Origin: Prorocentrum cordatum
Lineage: Eukaryota > Sar > Dinophyceae > Prorocentrales > Prorocentraceae
Direction of reading: 5' to 3'
NCBI GenBank assembly: GCA_963575745.1
Contig: CAUYUJ010001380.1
Span: 1 to 64,000 of the forward strand
DNA length: 64,000 bases
Below are positions 1 through 9,876 of this stretch, in pieces. A model generated the notes under the pieces. That model was not told the origin of the DNA. It saw only the letters and a program-made list of their open reading frames with translations, and searched no databases. Position numbers and translations under genes: made by a program. How positions within the stretch are numbered: position 1 is the first letter of the stretch; each line of letters begins with the position of its first letter.

Positions 1-1220
1 GCGTCTGGTTTTTTTGAAACAACAGATTGCAACGCCTATATGTTTTATGGTCCCGGGAAACTCGATCTTGAAGAATTGTGGCATGCGCTGGCGACGATGC
101 GCGCGTGCAGAGTTCGTGATCTTTTCAGAGGAATTGAAAACTTCTGTTGTTTGATGAACGAGTCTGCGCGCATAGTGCCAGTTGACAGCGATGACGGGTG
201 AGGTCGATACCCGGTCCCCATGGCCCCATGGGATGGGAGGTCGATACCGGGTCCCCAGGGCATTGTCGTCATTTTAAAAAGGAGAACCTATGCGAGGCGG
301 CGGCGAGGCGGCGACGGGGCGGCGACAGCGAGCACAGAAGCCACACCGACACACAGGCCCAGACGAGGGGCGGCGACGAGGCGGCGGCGACGGGGCGGCG
401 ACGGCGAGCAAAGAGCTGCCAAAACGACACCCAGGCCCAGACGACGGGCGGCGACGAGACGGCGACGGGGCGGCGACGGTGGCTACCGCCAGACCGACCG
501 ACAGGCCCAATTCCTTAGAACAGAAGTCAGAACCCCTAAATGCAAACACTGCTTGGGGAACTTCGCCGCTGAAGACGCCTGACAGTTGATGCGTGAGAGT
601 TGGAAGTCTGACCCTGGTGGTTCACTTTGGGGGGAAAGGCATGTTCGGAGGTCGACGTGGACCTCTTACAGCGGAAGCCTATGCCAAGACGCACCCTGCT
701 CGCTCCAGGGCGCCCTGTGTGCCTCTGGTCTCGATGGCTCTGCCATGGAGAGCGTGACGTTCCCACACCAAAGATCAATGGCTGTCCTGGGGTCTCAGGG
801 TTGGGTTTCTTGTGGAGGGTTTCTTGTGAAGCGACTTCATCCCTCTTCTGGTCGTCTTATTGTCCATCCTTCTCTTCTCGCCCCGTTTCTCCTTGTCCCC
901 CGTTTCTCGTGCTGCCTTTCACTTCTCACGACCGGCCGTTTAGGGCCCTTGAGTCCCTTGAGCCGGTCGCCGCGCGCCCCGCGGAAAGAGCGAGCGCCCG
1001 GCCTTCCTGGAGAGCCCTGCCGGGCATTCCGTCTCCCTGGAGCTCTCGCGCCTGGATGGTGTTCGTTCGAGACATCCTCATCCTGTGGTCCAGCTCCTGC
1101 TGCAGGTCGGCACCGGAGCCGCCCGCGCGCCAGGAGCGGTGCCCCAGAGGCTCCGCCAAGGGGGTGCGGGGAGGGGGATCCAGCGGCGGACCCCCGAGAG
1201 AACGCCGCGCGGGCCTCGAG

Positions 1221-1222
<2 letters not shown>
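1..1222. other. gene-free left flank
   Basis: No reading frame here has recognisable domain content; the longer frames are products of GC-rich repeat composition. A short duplication of a GAGGTCGATACC...GGTCCCCA motif lies at about 201-259. Confidence 0.5.
290..500. repeat. approx. 76-bp GC-rich tandem repeat
   Basis: The motif GACGGGGCGGCGAC recurs at 313, 389 and 464, a period of 75-76 bp, with similar spacer sequence (CCCAGACGA-like) between copies. About 2.5 imperfect copies are visible. The alanine/arginine-rich frames across it are compositional. Confidence 0.7.

Positions 1223-1264
<42 letters not shown>
1223..1264. repeat. (AT)n microsatellite, left border of DIRS-1
   Basis: An uninterrupted run of about 21 AT dinucleotides abuts the first base of the A1 repeat of the following retroelement. 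A matching (TA)n run abuts the other end of the element (8855-8903), so the element appears to sit inside one AT microsatellite. Confidence 0.9.
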
Positions 1265-1268
<4 letters not shown>

Positions 1269-1353
1269 GTGTACTGGTTCCCTGTATGCGTATACCCGTC
1301 TTCCCCCCTTTGGCCAGGACACGCCGCCCCAACACGTCCGTAGCCTGTTTGGG
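1265..1353 (+). repeat. split direct repeat A1 of DIRS-1
   Basis: This 89-bp sequence recurs at 8475-8563 with one difference (GTGTAC versus GTATAC). It starts directly after the (AT)n tract, and similarity stops after TAGCCTGTTTGGG. Confidence 0.9.
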
Positions 1354-1364
1354 CTTTAGGATCC

Positions 1365-3246
1365 ATGCATTCTTCGGGGTCACGGCCACGAGTGTCTCGG
1401 TGGCCGCGAGGCCTGCTGCGAGGCCCGCCATCCGCCCTCCTCGCGCTCCTGGCGGCTGCACTGGGAGGGGACGGTCGCTGGCCTGACTCGCGGCAGGCGC
1501 GAGGCTGGGTGGCCCAGGCGGATTTCGAGGACCTCGACGGTGGAGACGAGGACCTCTGGGAGGCGCTGGAGGCCGTCGTGCCCGCGCCCGAGGTGGACGG
1601 GCCCGTGCCGATCGACCCGTTGGCGGTGGCCCAGGGCGAATGCTACTGCAGCACGGGCAACACAGCAGGCGGCCTTGAGCAGTGCCGGTTCGCGTGGCGG
1701 GCGCTGCGGGTCTCCAGCGCAGTGCCGCCGCGGCGCTTCGCGAAGGCCGAGTTCCTTGTCCGCGACGGCGGCTACTGGGACTGGTGGGCCAGCCAGCCTG
1801 GGCAGCCGAGCACGGTGACAAAACGCCCGCTCATCCACGTGTGCTCGGGGAACCCGTGCTCAGTCGTGGAGGGGCCGGGGACGTGCACCGAGCTGGTCCA
1901 CGTGGCGGACGGGGAGGAGCTCGGCCTCACGGACCTGCGGGCGCTGTTCGTCGAGTGCCAGGAGGCGCACCCGGAGGCGGCTTGGCCAGGAGCATGCCTC
2001 GGGCCGCTGGTCGCCGCCGCCGCCCCCGCGAGGCCTGCTGCGGTGGCCAGAGCGACGGGTCGCCCGCCAGCCGCAGCAGGTCCTCCCAGGGCCCCGCCTG
2101 GCGCTGCCCCCTTCGACGACTTGCGAAGCATAGGTGGCTCGTCGCGCGGCCCTGGCTCAGAGCTGGCCGCAGACGAGGAGGCAGCTGGCGCGGGCGGCCT
2201 GGGGGGCAAGCTCGCAGGGGTTCGCGTGCGCCTCGAGGAAGGGAAGCGGGCTGCTGAGGACGTCAGCTTGAGCGGTTTCCCCCTCGGCGCAGAGGCGGCT
2301 GGCAAGGAGCCTGAGAAGAAGCGGTCGCTCGGGCACCTGCTGGTCGAGCGCGCCGCGAAGCTCACGAGGGCCGCCTCGGACGCGGGCCCCCGAGGGTCAG
2401 GGGGCCCCGCGCCCGAGCGGGCGCCGCCAGGAGCTGGTCTGAGCGGCGGCACGGCGGAGCTGGCGCAGGCGGTCGCGAAGGCCATCCGCGAGGGCAAGGA
2501 GGCCCCCCCTGGTGGCAGCGGCGGGGACGGCCTCGGCTCCCTGGACCCCGCGGCGGTGCCGCGCGACCTGGCCACGAGGAGGGCCTTCTGTCGTCGGACG
2601 GCCGCCGCCTCCACGGGCCGCCTCACGGAGCTGAGCCTGCAGCAGATGGCGGACTTCCTGGACTCGCAGGAGGGGGGAGGCGGCCGTCGACGCGACGGGC
2701 CCGATCGCGCTGCGGTACCTCCTCACGGTCTACCTGCCGCAGCATCCGGTGAAGGAGATCGGCGTGCAGACGTACCGTGTGCTCCGCACCCTTGCGGAGG
2801 CGGTGGACCTGCTGATGCAGGGGAAGGTGGCCCACGCCTGCGACCTGATCGTCCAGCGCCTAAGGGCGCTGCAGGTGGCAACGACGGACGGCTCGTGGGC
2901 GGCGGCGAGGTGGTTGGTACTGATCCCGCCGCGCAACGATCCCACGGTCATCTGCAGCGAGGAGGAGGAGCTCATCCGCAGCATCCAGCTCGGCGGGATG
3001 AGGTTGGACGAGCTCTCCGCGCGCCTGGCCTCCGCCAAGGCGCCGGGATGGGGCGGGGGCCCGACGGGGGCGCGCCCGCCGCTGGCGCCTCCGTTTGTTG
3101 GCCAGGGGTCGGCAGCCCCACCGCCGTGGAAGATGTCCTTCGCGGAGATGCGGAAGGAATTCCCGAAGCAGCCAGTGGGGGCGAACACCCTGCACCACCT
3201 GCGAGCCTTCAAAGCTCGCGCGGCGGCGCGCCCCCGTCGGACCTGA
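1365..3246 (+). pseudogene. gag-like protein of DIRS-1, frameshifted
   Basis: An ATG at 1365 opens a frame with a Cys/Trp-containing N-terminal region (residues about 90-160), then a low-complexity Ala/Gly/Pro-rich linker. Near 2690 the meaningful frame moves by one, next to a run of six G. It continues from there to a TGA at 3244-3246 with a helical segment (about ALRYLLTVYLPQ to QRLRALQ) that resembles the gag core of dinoflagellate DIRS-like elements as I know it. The assignment rests on position before RT and on that pattern, not on a named domain. The frame change could be a real mutation or an indel in a G homopolymer. The protein would package element RNA if functional. Confidence 0.55.
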
Positions 3247-4563
3247 GCGGCGGCAGCCTGCCGCCTGCCCCGCGCTATGGTGGGGCCTCCTCAGGGAGGG
3301 TGGCCGATGCCTCCATCAAAGGCGCGAGCCCTGCGAGGGGTGCTGGTGGGGGAGTCCGCGGCGGAAGCCAAACTCGGTTTACCGAGAGCGGAGATCGTGC
3401 CACCCTATGCGAGGGGGGCGAGGGCGTCGCGGAGCCCCCGCTGGCCACCGCGCTGCAGCGCTGGGCCGACGAGCTCTCCCTCGGCTTCGGCAAGAGCCTC
3501 GTCGCGGTCGGCCTGGCGGCGCAGCTGGCAGCAGCAGTGCGACGCCACCCAGGCAGCCTTGGCCACTTCGCTCGGTCGTTCAGCACGCGTGCGGACACAT
3601 TTTGTGGGAGCGGAGGGTCGTCGAACAGGAGGGTTCGGGACGCCCTGCCGCTTCCCCTTCCGTCGACCGAGGAGGTGGGCCGCTGGCTGGCCCACAGCGC
3701 CTTGCCCGAGGCACGCAGGTGCCGCCGCCGCGCCGCGGCGCGGGAGGTCAGCGAGCAGGCGTGGCTGCACCTCAGCGCGGCGGCGCTCAACTATGCGTTC
3801 TGCGGCCGCTCGCAGGGAGGCTGGCGCCACAGGCTGACCCTGTCGAAGGCGCAGGCGCGGGTCTACGTGCATTTGAAGAGCCGAGCGGCGGCCTTGGCGG
3901 AGGACCCGCTCGCTATGGTCGTGGTCCCTGCGATCGACGAGCTGGCGGGCGGCTGCGAGTCAGCGTGCGAGGGCGAGACAGGCGTGAAGGCCCTCCCCTG
4001 CCGGCTCTGCGAGCTGGCCCCTGGCCTGCCCACGCGGGAGTGCGCTGCCACGCTCGACGCGACCGACTTCGTTGGCGCTGAGGTCGGCGCCTGGCTGCGC
4101 CGCCTCGTGCTGGCGCTCCTCGACCAGTCCGACTGGCCCGACCCGTCGCCGCGGGCCCGCGTGAACGTGGAGACGGAGGCGGACTGGGAGGAGCTGGTGC
4201 TGCACCTCGTGTCGCTCAGCATCTTCACCGCGCTCGCGGAGAGCGAGCTGGTCCGCGTGAGGGGCGAGCCCGTGCTGATCGGCCTGTTCGCAATGGAGAA
4301 GAAGGGCACCGCAGCGCCTGACGCCACGCGGGTCACCAGGCTCATCCCCGACATGGTGCCAGGCAACTCGCTCCTGAAGGCCCACGTGGGCGAGGCGGCG
4401 CTGCTCGCGGCCTCGGCGTCCTGGACGGCGGTCGTGGTCCCCGACGGGAAGCTGCTGCTGTGGTCGGGCGACGACCAGAAGGGGGCCTTCTTCGTGTGGC
4501 GGGTCTCGCCCGCGCGTTGCACCCCTACATGGCCGTGGGGCGGCCGCTCGCGGGCGAGCTGTT
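3244..4563 (+). pseudogene. reverse transcriptase, fingers and palm start, DIRS-1
   Basis: In the frame that reopens around 3244 there is a long helical region, then an RT segment near 4260-4500. It contains GLFAMEKKG, a RLIPDMVPGN-like motif and LLLWSGDDQKGAFFVWR, the pattern expected for the fingers and first palm strand of DIRS-type RTs. Near 4505-4560 the coding signal passes through two further frame changes (HPYMAVGRPLAGELF reads in a third frame) before joining the frame that contains YIDD at 4720. Several frame disruptions within 60 bp mean this copy cannot make RT without repair. No splice signals that would explain the jumps were recognised. Confidence 0.7.
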
Positions 4564-7479
4564 TTGCCGCTCGGAGCCTTCCAGCGCATTCACCGACGGC
4601 TGCGCCGCCTGGCGCCGCCCCTCGGGGCGGGGCTTCCCCTAGACGGGGAGTGGCGCAGGGATTGCGCGCGGCCCCTGGTCGAGGCTGGCAGCGGCCAGGA
4701 CGCTGGCCGGTGGCAGGGCTACATCGACGACTTCGATGCGCCGGAGATCGTCGAGGAGGTTTTGGCCTGCAAGCTCGTGGGGGCCCCGAGCGACCTCCAG
4801 CTGCAGGTCCGCGCCAGCTGCGAGAGGGCGAGCGCCTCCTTCTCGGCCGAGAAGGCGCACTGCAGGCAGCTGAGTGTCAAGCGCATGGGCGCGGACGTCG
4901 ACGGCGTCGGCGGGCGCCTCGCGGTCCCCGCCTCCAAGGCGCTGGCCACTGCGGGCCTTTGCTTGGCCGCGGTGCCGCGGCGCCTGGTCCCGCGGCGCGT
5001 TGCCATGGCGGCCCTCGGCATGCTCGCGAGGGTCCTCGAGTTCAGGCGGCCGCTCTTCGGGGTCCCGCACTCCGTCTGGGCGCTGGCTGCGCCCTCGGCG
5101 CAGGAGGCTTACCTGGACGCGGAGATGGTGGAGGATCTCCTCATGGGCGTGATGGTCCTGCCGCTGGCCGCCTCCTCGCTGCGGGCGCGCATCGACGGCG
5201 TGGTCACGTCCTCGGACGCGTTGGAAATGGGCGGCGGCGTGTGCACGTCGGCCGGCCTGCGCGAGGATGTCGCCGCCGCCTTGCAGGTGCCGAGGACGGT
5301 CCCCGACCAGCTGGGGATAGGGGCCAGGCTCCTCGACATGGCCGAGGATCCCGCCCGACCGCGGGCGGCAGCCAACCCGCGCGTCCCCGCCAGGGCAGTC
5401 CGCAGGGTGTTGTCGGTGCTGCTCATCTGCCTGTTCGACGGCATCGGAGGCCTCGCCGTCGCCTTCTCGAGGCTGCCCTTCCGCATCGCGGCCTGCGTCG
5501 CGGCCGAGACGGGCGCCAAGGCGAGGCGCGTTGTCAGGCTCCGCTGGCCAGGTGTCATCGGCTGGGGCGACGTCACCCGCGTGGGCAGCGAGACGATGCG
5601 GGACCTGTTCGAGGGGTTCGGCGGCCTCGTTGACCCCGTGGCGGTCGCTGCGGGCAGCCCCTGCCATCACCTGTCACGCCTCGACGTCGGCGGGCGCGGC
5701 CTCAGCGGTAGGGGGTCCTCGCTGTCCCACGAGGTGCCGCGTGTCCTGGCTCTCCTCGCCGCCGTCTTCAGGGGCAAGCTCGTTTGGTTCGTGGAGAACA
5801 TGGCCAGCATGTCCAACGTCAATGTGGAGCTGATCTCGGAGGCGCTGCAGGTGAGACCGACGCTGGTGTGCTCGTCGGTGTTCGTGCCGTGCCGCAGGCC
5901 GCGCCTGTTCTGGACGAGCTGGGGCGTCACCTCATCGGCGCCTCTTCGGCTGACCGACCGCGGGGTCTACGACGAGCTGGTGGGCCCTGGCGTCCCGCTT
6001 ATGGGCCTCGCGTGGGAGGACGAGGGCGGCTCTTGGCCAGGGAGACCGAGGTACACCTCCCTAGCCACCCAGGGCTCGAACCCTCAGGACGCCTTCGACG
6101 CCAGGGCTTTCCTCCTCGGCAACAGCTTCAGTATTCACGACGTGGCACGGTTGCGCCAGCAACTCCTGCACCGCCGCGGCGCGCTGGACAGGGAGCTGTC
6201 GATAGAAGAGACGCCCCCCGTCCGCGAGTGCCAGGTGACGTGGGACCAGGCGGGGGCCTTCGTCACGGAGCCAGGGGAGCCGGACACCGCGGAGGCGAGG
6301 CAGCTGGTCCTGCACTACCTCAGCCGCGCGGAGAAGGGCGGGTCGGACGTCAGGCTGGACTACGGCGTCCCCTACCGCCCGCGAGGTTGGCCGAGGACGA
6401 GCCTGGGCCCGTTTGTGTGGAAGTGGCGCGTGGCGGTCAGCATGGCGTGGCCCGGGCGGAACTCCACCCACATAAACGTGAGAGAGCTGCAGGCGGCCAC
6501 GTCGGCGATCAGGTGGCGCGCCCGCAAGGTCGCGCAGCACGGGGGCGAATTCTTGCACCTCGTCGACAGCCAGGTGGTCGCGGCCATCGTGACGAGGGGC
6601 CGCAGCAGCAGCAGGAAGCTCCAGCCCATCCTGATGCGCCTGATGGCCGTTGTCGTGGCGGCCGACATGTACCCACTGATCGGCTACGTGGTCTCGGAGG
6701 ACAACCCCGCGTGGCTCGGAGCCCAGGAGGCGAGGGCGACCCGTGCCGCGCGCGCGGCCGTTCACCGCAGGCCCGTGCCCGTAAGGCGCCGCGGGACGCG
6801 CTGCCAGACTCTCCCTTCCCTGACAGTGTCGGCGGAGACGCGGCGGCGCTACGGGCGGGCTCCGCGGGCCCTGCTGGCCCACTTCGGAGCTGAGCAGGCG
6901 GGGGCGGACGCTTTGCGCGGCGACCCCGAGGACGCCGACGCCCTCGTCGCGGAGTGCCTCGAGGACCTGTGGGCTTCTGGCGCGGGCAGCGCGGCCGCCA
7001 GCAACACGCTGGCAGAGGTGTGCTTCGCAACGCCTCGCCTGAGGCGACACCCTGGCCTGAGCGGGACTCTCCTCAGGGCATGGAGGCAGCATGGGCCAGC
7101 GCCCAGGGTGCTGCTGCTCGCGACCCAGGCCGTCGCGGCCATGGCGGGGATCGCTTGCGCTGCAGGCGCTTTCGACGCGGCCGCCCTGACGGTGAGCGAC
7201 ATCGTCGACCGCGACATCGTCGACGAGCTGTTTGTGGTCCGCATCAGCTCGTCCAAGACCACGGCTGGCAAGGACTGCGCGGAGGCAGTCATCGTCCGCG
7301 GCAGGATGGCCGTGGTGCTCCTGCGGATGGCAGGCCGCGGCCTTGGTGCAGGTGCGCGGCTCTCCACCGCACGCCTGTGCATCGAGGGCGCGGTGGCCAG
7401 CTCAGTGCCCGCCAGCCCGGGGGCAGGGCAGCCCGCGCCGTTGCGCGAGGACTGCGGCTCCTGCAGCTGGCCACTGTAA
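4564..7479 (+). CDS. RT C-terminus, DNMT3-like methyltransferase, RNase H, YR-like remnant
   Basis: This is one open frame of 971 codons; no ATG marks its start, so it is the downstream part of a pol polyprotein. RT catalytic YIDDF is at residues 53-57. A C5 methyltransferase follows with motif I FDGIGG (291-296), SPC with the catalytic Cys at 367, motif VI VENM (410-413), RPRLFW (445-450) and motif X GNSFS (519-523). The SPC and motif X forms resemble DNMT3 more than DNMT1. RNase H follows with HINVRELQA near 636 and LVDSQVV. The last 200 residues resemble the N-terminal part of a DIRS tyrosine recombinase, but I see no HxxR box or nucleophilic Tyr before the TAA, so the recombinase looks truncated. 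The likely role was methylation of CG sites in element DNA and replication of the element. Confidence 0.8.
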   Translation: MPLGAFQRIHRRLRRLAPPLGAGLPLDGEWRRDCARPLVEAGSGQDAGRWQGYIDDFDAPEIVEEVLACKLVGAPSDLQLQVRASCERASASFSAEKAHCRQLSVKRMGADVDGVGGRLAVPASKALATAGLCLAAVPRRLVPRRVAMAALGMLARVLEFRRPLFGVPHSVWALAAPSAQEAYLDAEMVEDLLMGVMVLPLAASSLRARIDGVVTSSDALEMGGGVCTSAGLREDVAAALQVPRTVPDQLGIGARLLDMAEDPARPRAAANPRVPARAVRRVLSVLLICLFDGIGGLAVAFSRLPFRIAACVAAETGAKARRVVRLRWPGVIGWGDVTRVGSETMRDLFEGFGGLVDPVAVAAGSPCHHLSRLDVGGRGLSGRGSSLSHEVPRVLALLAAVFRGKLVWFVENMASMSNVNVELISEALQVRPTLVCSSVFVPCRRPRLFWTSWGVTSSAPLRLTDRGVYDELVGPGVPLMGLAWEDEGGSWPGRPRYTSLATQGSNPQDAFDARAFLLGNSFSIHDVARLRQQLLHRRGALDRELSIEETPPVRECQVTWDQAGAFVTEPGEPDTAEARQLVLHYLSRAEKGGSDVRLDYGVPYRPRGWPRTSLGPFVWKWRVAVSMAWPGRNSTHINVRELQAATSAIRWRARKVAQHGGEFLHLVDSQVVAAIVTRGRSSSRKLQPILMRLMAVVVAADMYPLIGYVVSEDNPAWLGAQEARATRAARAAVHRRPVPVRRRGTRCQTLPSLTVSAETRRRYGRAPRALLAHFGAEQAGADALRGDPEDADALVAECLEDLWASGAGSAAASNTLAEVCFATPRLRRHPGLSGTLLRAWRQHGPAPRVLLLATQAVAAMAGIACAAGAFDAAALTVSDIVDRDIVDELFVVRISSSKTTAGKDCAEAVIVRGRMAVVLLRMAGRGLGAGARLSTARLCIEGAVASSVPASPGAGQPAPLREDCGSCSWPL

Positions 7480-7575
7480 AAGGCCACCGCTTGCGCCCTA
7501 CAGTGCTTGCCAAAATTCGGGCGTTTGTCTTCGCTGCGGCGAAGGCAACCGCCCTCCCGCCGTGGGGCCGCCTGG

Positions 7576-7638
<63 letters not shown>

Positions 7639-8243
7639 GTCCTGGTTTCCTGGGGCCCCTGGGCCCGCCCGTTGTGTGGGGCGTTCTCTGTTTGGGGTCC
7701 ACGCCCGTCTCACCTCCTTCGCGCTTCGCGTCACCTCCTCCCGTCGCCTCCCCCCGTCGCCTCCTCCTCGAACGTGCCAACCCTTTCGGGGCCCAGCGGC
7801 CGTGAGAAGGGGACCCAGGGGGGGGGATAACACTCTGCGCGGCCTGCCCTTTGGGCGTTGCCGCGCCGCTCTGGCGGCTGCAGAGTGTTGTCCCCCTCCT
7901 GGGTACCGTCCTCACGGTCCTTGGACCCCAGAAAAGGCTGCCGTGCCGTGCGGAGGGCAAGGGCTGGAGAAGGGCGTGGAGTGGGGGAGTGCGCGTGGGG
8001 GCCAAACCAAGGGGCTGCTGGGGGGGGGTCTGGCACGCCTAGGGCCGCCCTGTGCGGTGCCTGCCCCGCGTCAGGCCTGTGGCCTGGCGCGGGTGGCGTG
8101 TCCAGACCTCCCAGGCAGTCCTGTGGTTTGCCCCCCAGCACACCCCCGAGTTAAGGACCGGCATAACTATGCCATTTTCAGGGGGGGTGGGAGTTAAACA
8201 CGGACGGCCTACGTAGCCTTAAGGCCAGTAGGTGGGGGTGTTA
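7480..8243. other. untranslated 3' part of DIRS-1 with (CT)n
   Basis: No coding similarity is visible. A pure (CT)n microsatellite occupies 7579-7634. It lies just where the recombinase C-terminus would be expected, so it may mark the site where the catalytic part was lost. Confidence 0.5.
7579..7634. repeat. (CT)n microsatellite
   Basis: About 28 uninterrupted CT units. Confidence 0.95.
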
Positions 8244-8474
8244 GATAGCGTAGGCCCCCTCCCCAGATTGCTGTATGCGAACGGTGGAGCACCACCTCGC
8301 ACGCCTTAGGTGGCAAGCGCGCGGTGCGGTAGGCGCCGCGTGCTTGCCGCCTAGGAGATGCGTGGCGTAGGGTACCCTTGCATCCCGATGCGTACAGTAG
8401 CTGGGGGGTTTGAGGGGGGTCTAGCCTACTCTGACCATTGGCGTGTCCGCACGCAAAAAGGTGGGGCAGGGTAT
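8244..8474 (+). repeat. split direct repeat B1 of DIRS-1
   Basis: This 231-bp sequence from GATAGCGTAGGC to CAGGGTAT recurs at 8628-8857 with a few substitutions and one 1-bp indel. Its last bases, CAGGGTAT, abut A2 directly. Confidence 0.9.
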
Positions 8475-8563
8475 GTCCGTATACTGGTTCCCTGTATGCG
8501 TATACCCGTCTTCCCCCCTTTGGCCAGGACACGCCGCCCCAACACGTCCGTAGCCTGTTTGGG
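8475..8563 (+). repeat. split direct repeat A2 of DIRS-1
   Basis: Second copy of the 89-bp A repeat, placed directly after B1. The B1-A2 join (GGGTAT|GTCCGT) is the expected circle junction of this element class. Confidence 0.9.
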
Positions 8564-8627
8564 TTCCCGCCCGCGGTCCACCCCTTCCGTGTTGAGGCGC
8601 GGTTTCTGCTGGTGCCGTAGCCCAGAA

Positions 8628-8852
8628 GATAGCGTAGGCACCCTCCCCAGATTGTTGTGTGCGAGCGGTGGAGCACCACCTCGCACGCCTTATGTGGCAA
8701 GCGCGCGGTGCGGTAGGCGCCGCGTGCTTGCCGCCTAGGAATGCGTGGCGTAGGGTACCCTTGCATCCCGATGCGTACAGTAGCTGGGGGGTTTGAGGGG
8801 GGTCTAGCCTACTCTGACCATTGGCGTGTCCGCACGCAAAAAGGTGGGGCAG

Positions 8853-8857
<5 letters not shown>
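8628..8857 (+). repeat. split direct repeat B2 of DIRS-1
   Basis: Second copy of the B repeat. It ends in GGGTAT and runs straight into a (TA)n tract, mirroring the (AT)n tract before A1. Confidence 0.9.
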
Positions 8858-8897
<40 letters not shown>

Positions 8898-8903
8898 TAT
8901 ATA
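8855..8903. repeat. (TA)n microsatellite, right border of DIRS-1
   Basis: TA run with one TAAT interruption, continuous with the end of B2. Confidence 0.9.
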
Positions 8904-8978
8904 CAGGCGGCCGTGTCTGGGCGAGTGCGCCGCGAGCTGCTGCGGCGCCGCCGCTTTCGCAGGCGCTGGCCTTTTAAG

Positions 8979-9132
8979 GTGGGCCTGTCCTCCCACAGGA
9001 GGAAATTATTCAAGGATGGTCAACAAGAGTCGTCGGGGAATGTTTTTTTGTATTTTTCCGCATTTTTGGTGTATGGTTTGACAATTTTCTATTTTTCGTC
9101 CACAATCCGCCTGTGGGGGGACACGCCCGACC
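8979..9132. mobile_element. MITE family 1, copy 1
   Basis: The ends form an inverted repeat: GGTGGGCCTGTCCTCCCACAGG at the left and CCTGTGGGGGGACACGCCCGACC at the right. The interior is AT-rich with T runs (ATTTTTCCGCATTTTTGG). Related copies lie at 59513-59670 and 60867-61016, with partial copies at 14149 and 46066. A short CTGGCC occurs on both sides (8966-8971 and 9138-9143), a possible but imperfect target duplication. It has no coding capacity. Confidence 0.75.
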
Positions 9133-9723
9133 CAACACTGGCCGCCGATGCTGTGCATGCGGCGGCGGCGGCGGGGTCCGCCGATGCTCTCCTTCACTCA
9201 TCACTTGTGTTGTCGCCCTGAACCCCTGCAGCCTGGTGGCTTTCTCCTTCGAGTGAATCTCGGAACGTCGGAAGTCGGGGCCGCTGCGGGTGGCTCTCAG
9301 GACCCTCTTCCGGGGCCCCAAAGCGTCCCAGTGCCCCGAGGTGGCCCCCGCAGACGCGCAGCGACACGCCGACAACGCCCCAAGATGGCCGCGAGATGGC
9401 CAAACAGGTTCTCATCGCGGCCAGAGGAGAAGGAGAAGGAGGAGGAGGAGGAGGAGGAGGAAGAGGAGGAGGAGGAGGAGTCAGGTGAGATGTGGAGCGA
9501 GGTGGAGGAAGGCGAGGGGGGGAAAAAGCAGCGCTGTGGAGGAGGAGGAGGGGGAGGATGAGGACCTGTGCCGACTACTGTCCGCTGTGCGTCGGAGGCC
9601 TTCGGGGCGCACGGCTCGGGATGAGCGGGTGCAGCTACAGGTCCTTTGACTGCATCGTTTCATGCCCAGCTGGCCCATGGCAACTGGTACTGCCCCATTC
9701 GCCGCGCTCCCCACGAGGGTCCC
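9133..9723. other. intergenic, GGC and GAG tracts
   Basis: No gene recognised. It contains a (GGC)n-like stretch at about 9157-9176 and a GAG-rich purine tract at 9425-9482. Confidence 0.5.
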
Positions 9724-9743
9724 AAGTCAAGTCAAGTCAAGTC
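9724..9743 (-). repeat. (CTTGA)4 tail of the LINE
   Basis: Four tandem AAGTC units on the plus strand (GACTT on the minus strand) lie downstream of the LINE stop codon. Short tandem tails in place of poly(A) are common for several LINE clades. Confidence 0.6.
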
Positions 9744-9876
9744 CGGTCGAGGGGCCTATGGAGGCACCTCGCTCCGCAAGCGGAGCCGGAGGGCGTGGGA
9801 CACTACGGCAACAAAACGCGCATGCAAGAGAAACGTAGTGGACAGGGCAGCAATAAATTATACATAGTAGTATGCA

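Larger units (their letters stand above)
1265..8857 (+). mobile_element. DIRS/Ngaro-like YR retroelement with DNMT (DIRS-1)
   Basis: The element is defined by split direct repeats in the order A1 (1265-1353), coding region, B1 (8244-8474), A2 (8475-8563), B2 (8628-8857). This layout is typical of Ngaro/DIRS retroelements that replicate through a circular intermediate. Coding capacity, in order, is gag-like protein, reverse transcriptase, C5 cytosine methyltransferase, RNase H and a tyrosine-recombinase-like region. The gag and RT part changes frame several times and is not translatable as it stands, while the second half is one open frame. Retrotransposons carrying DNMTs have been described in dinoflagellates, and this copy fits that group. 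AT dinucleotide tracts flank both ends. Confidence 0.85.
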
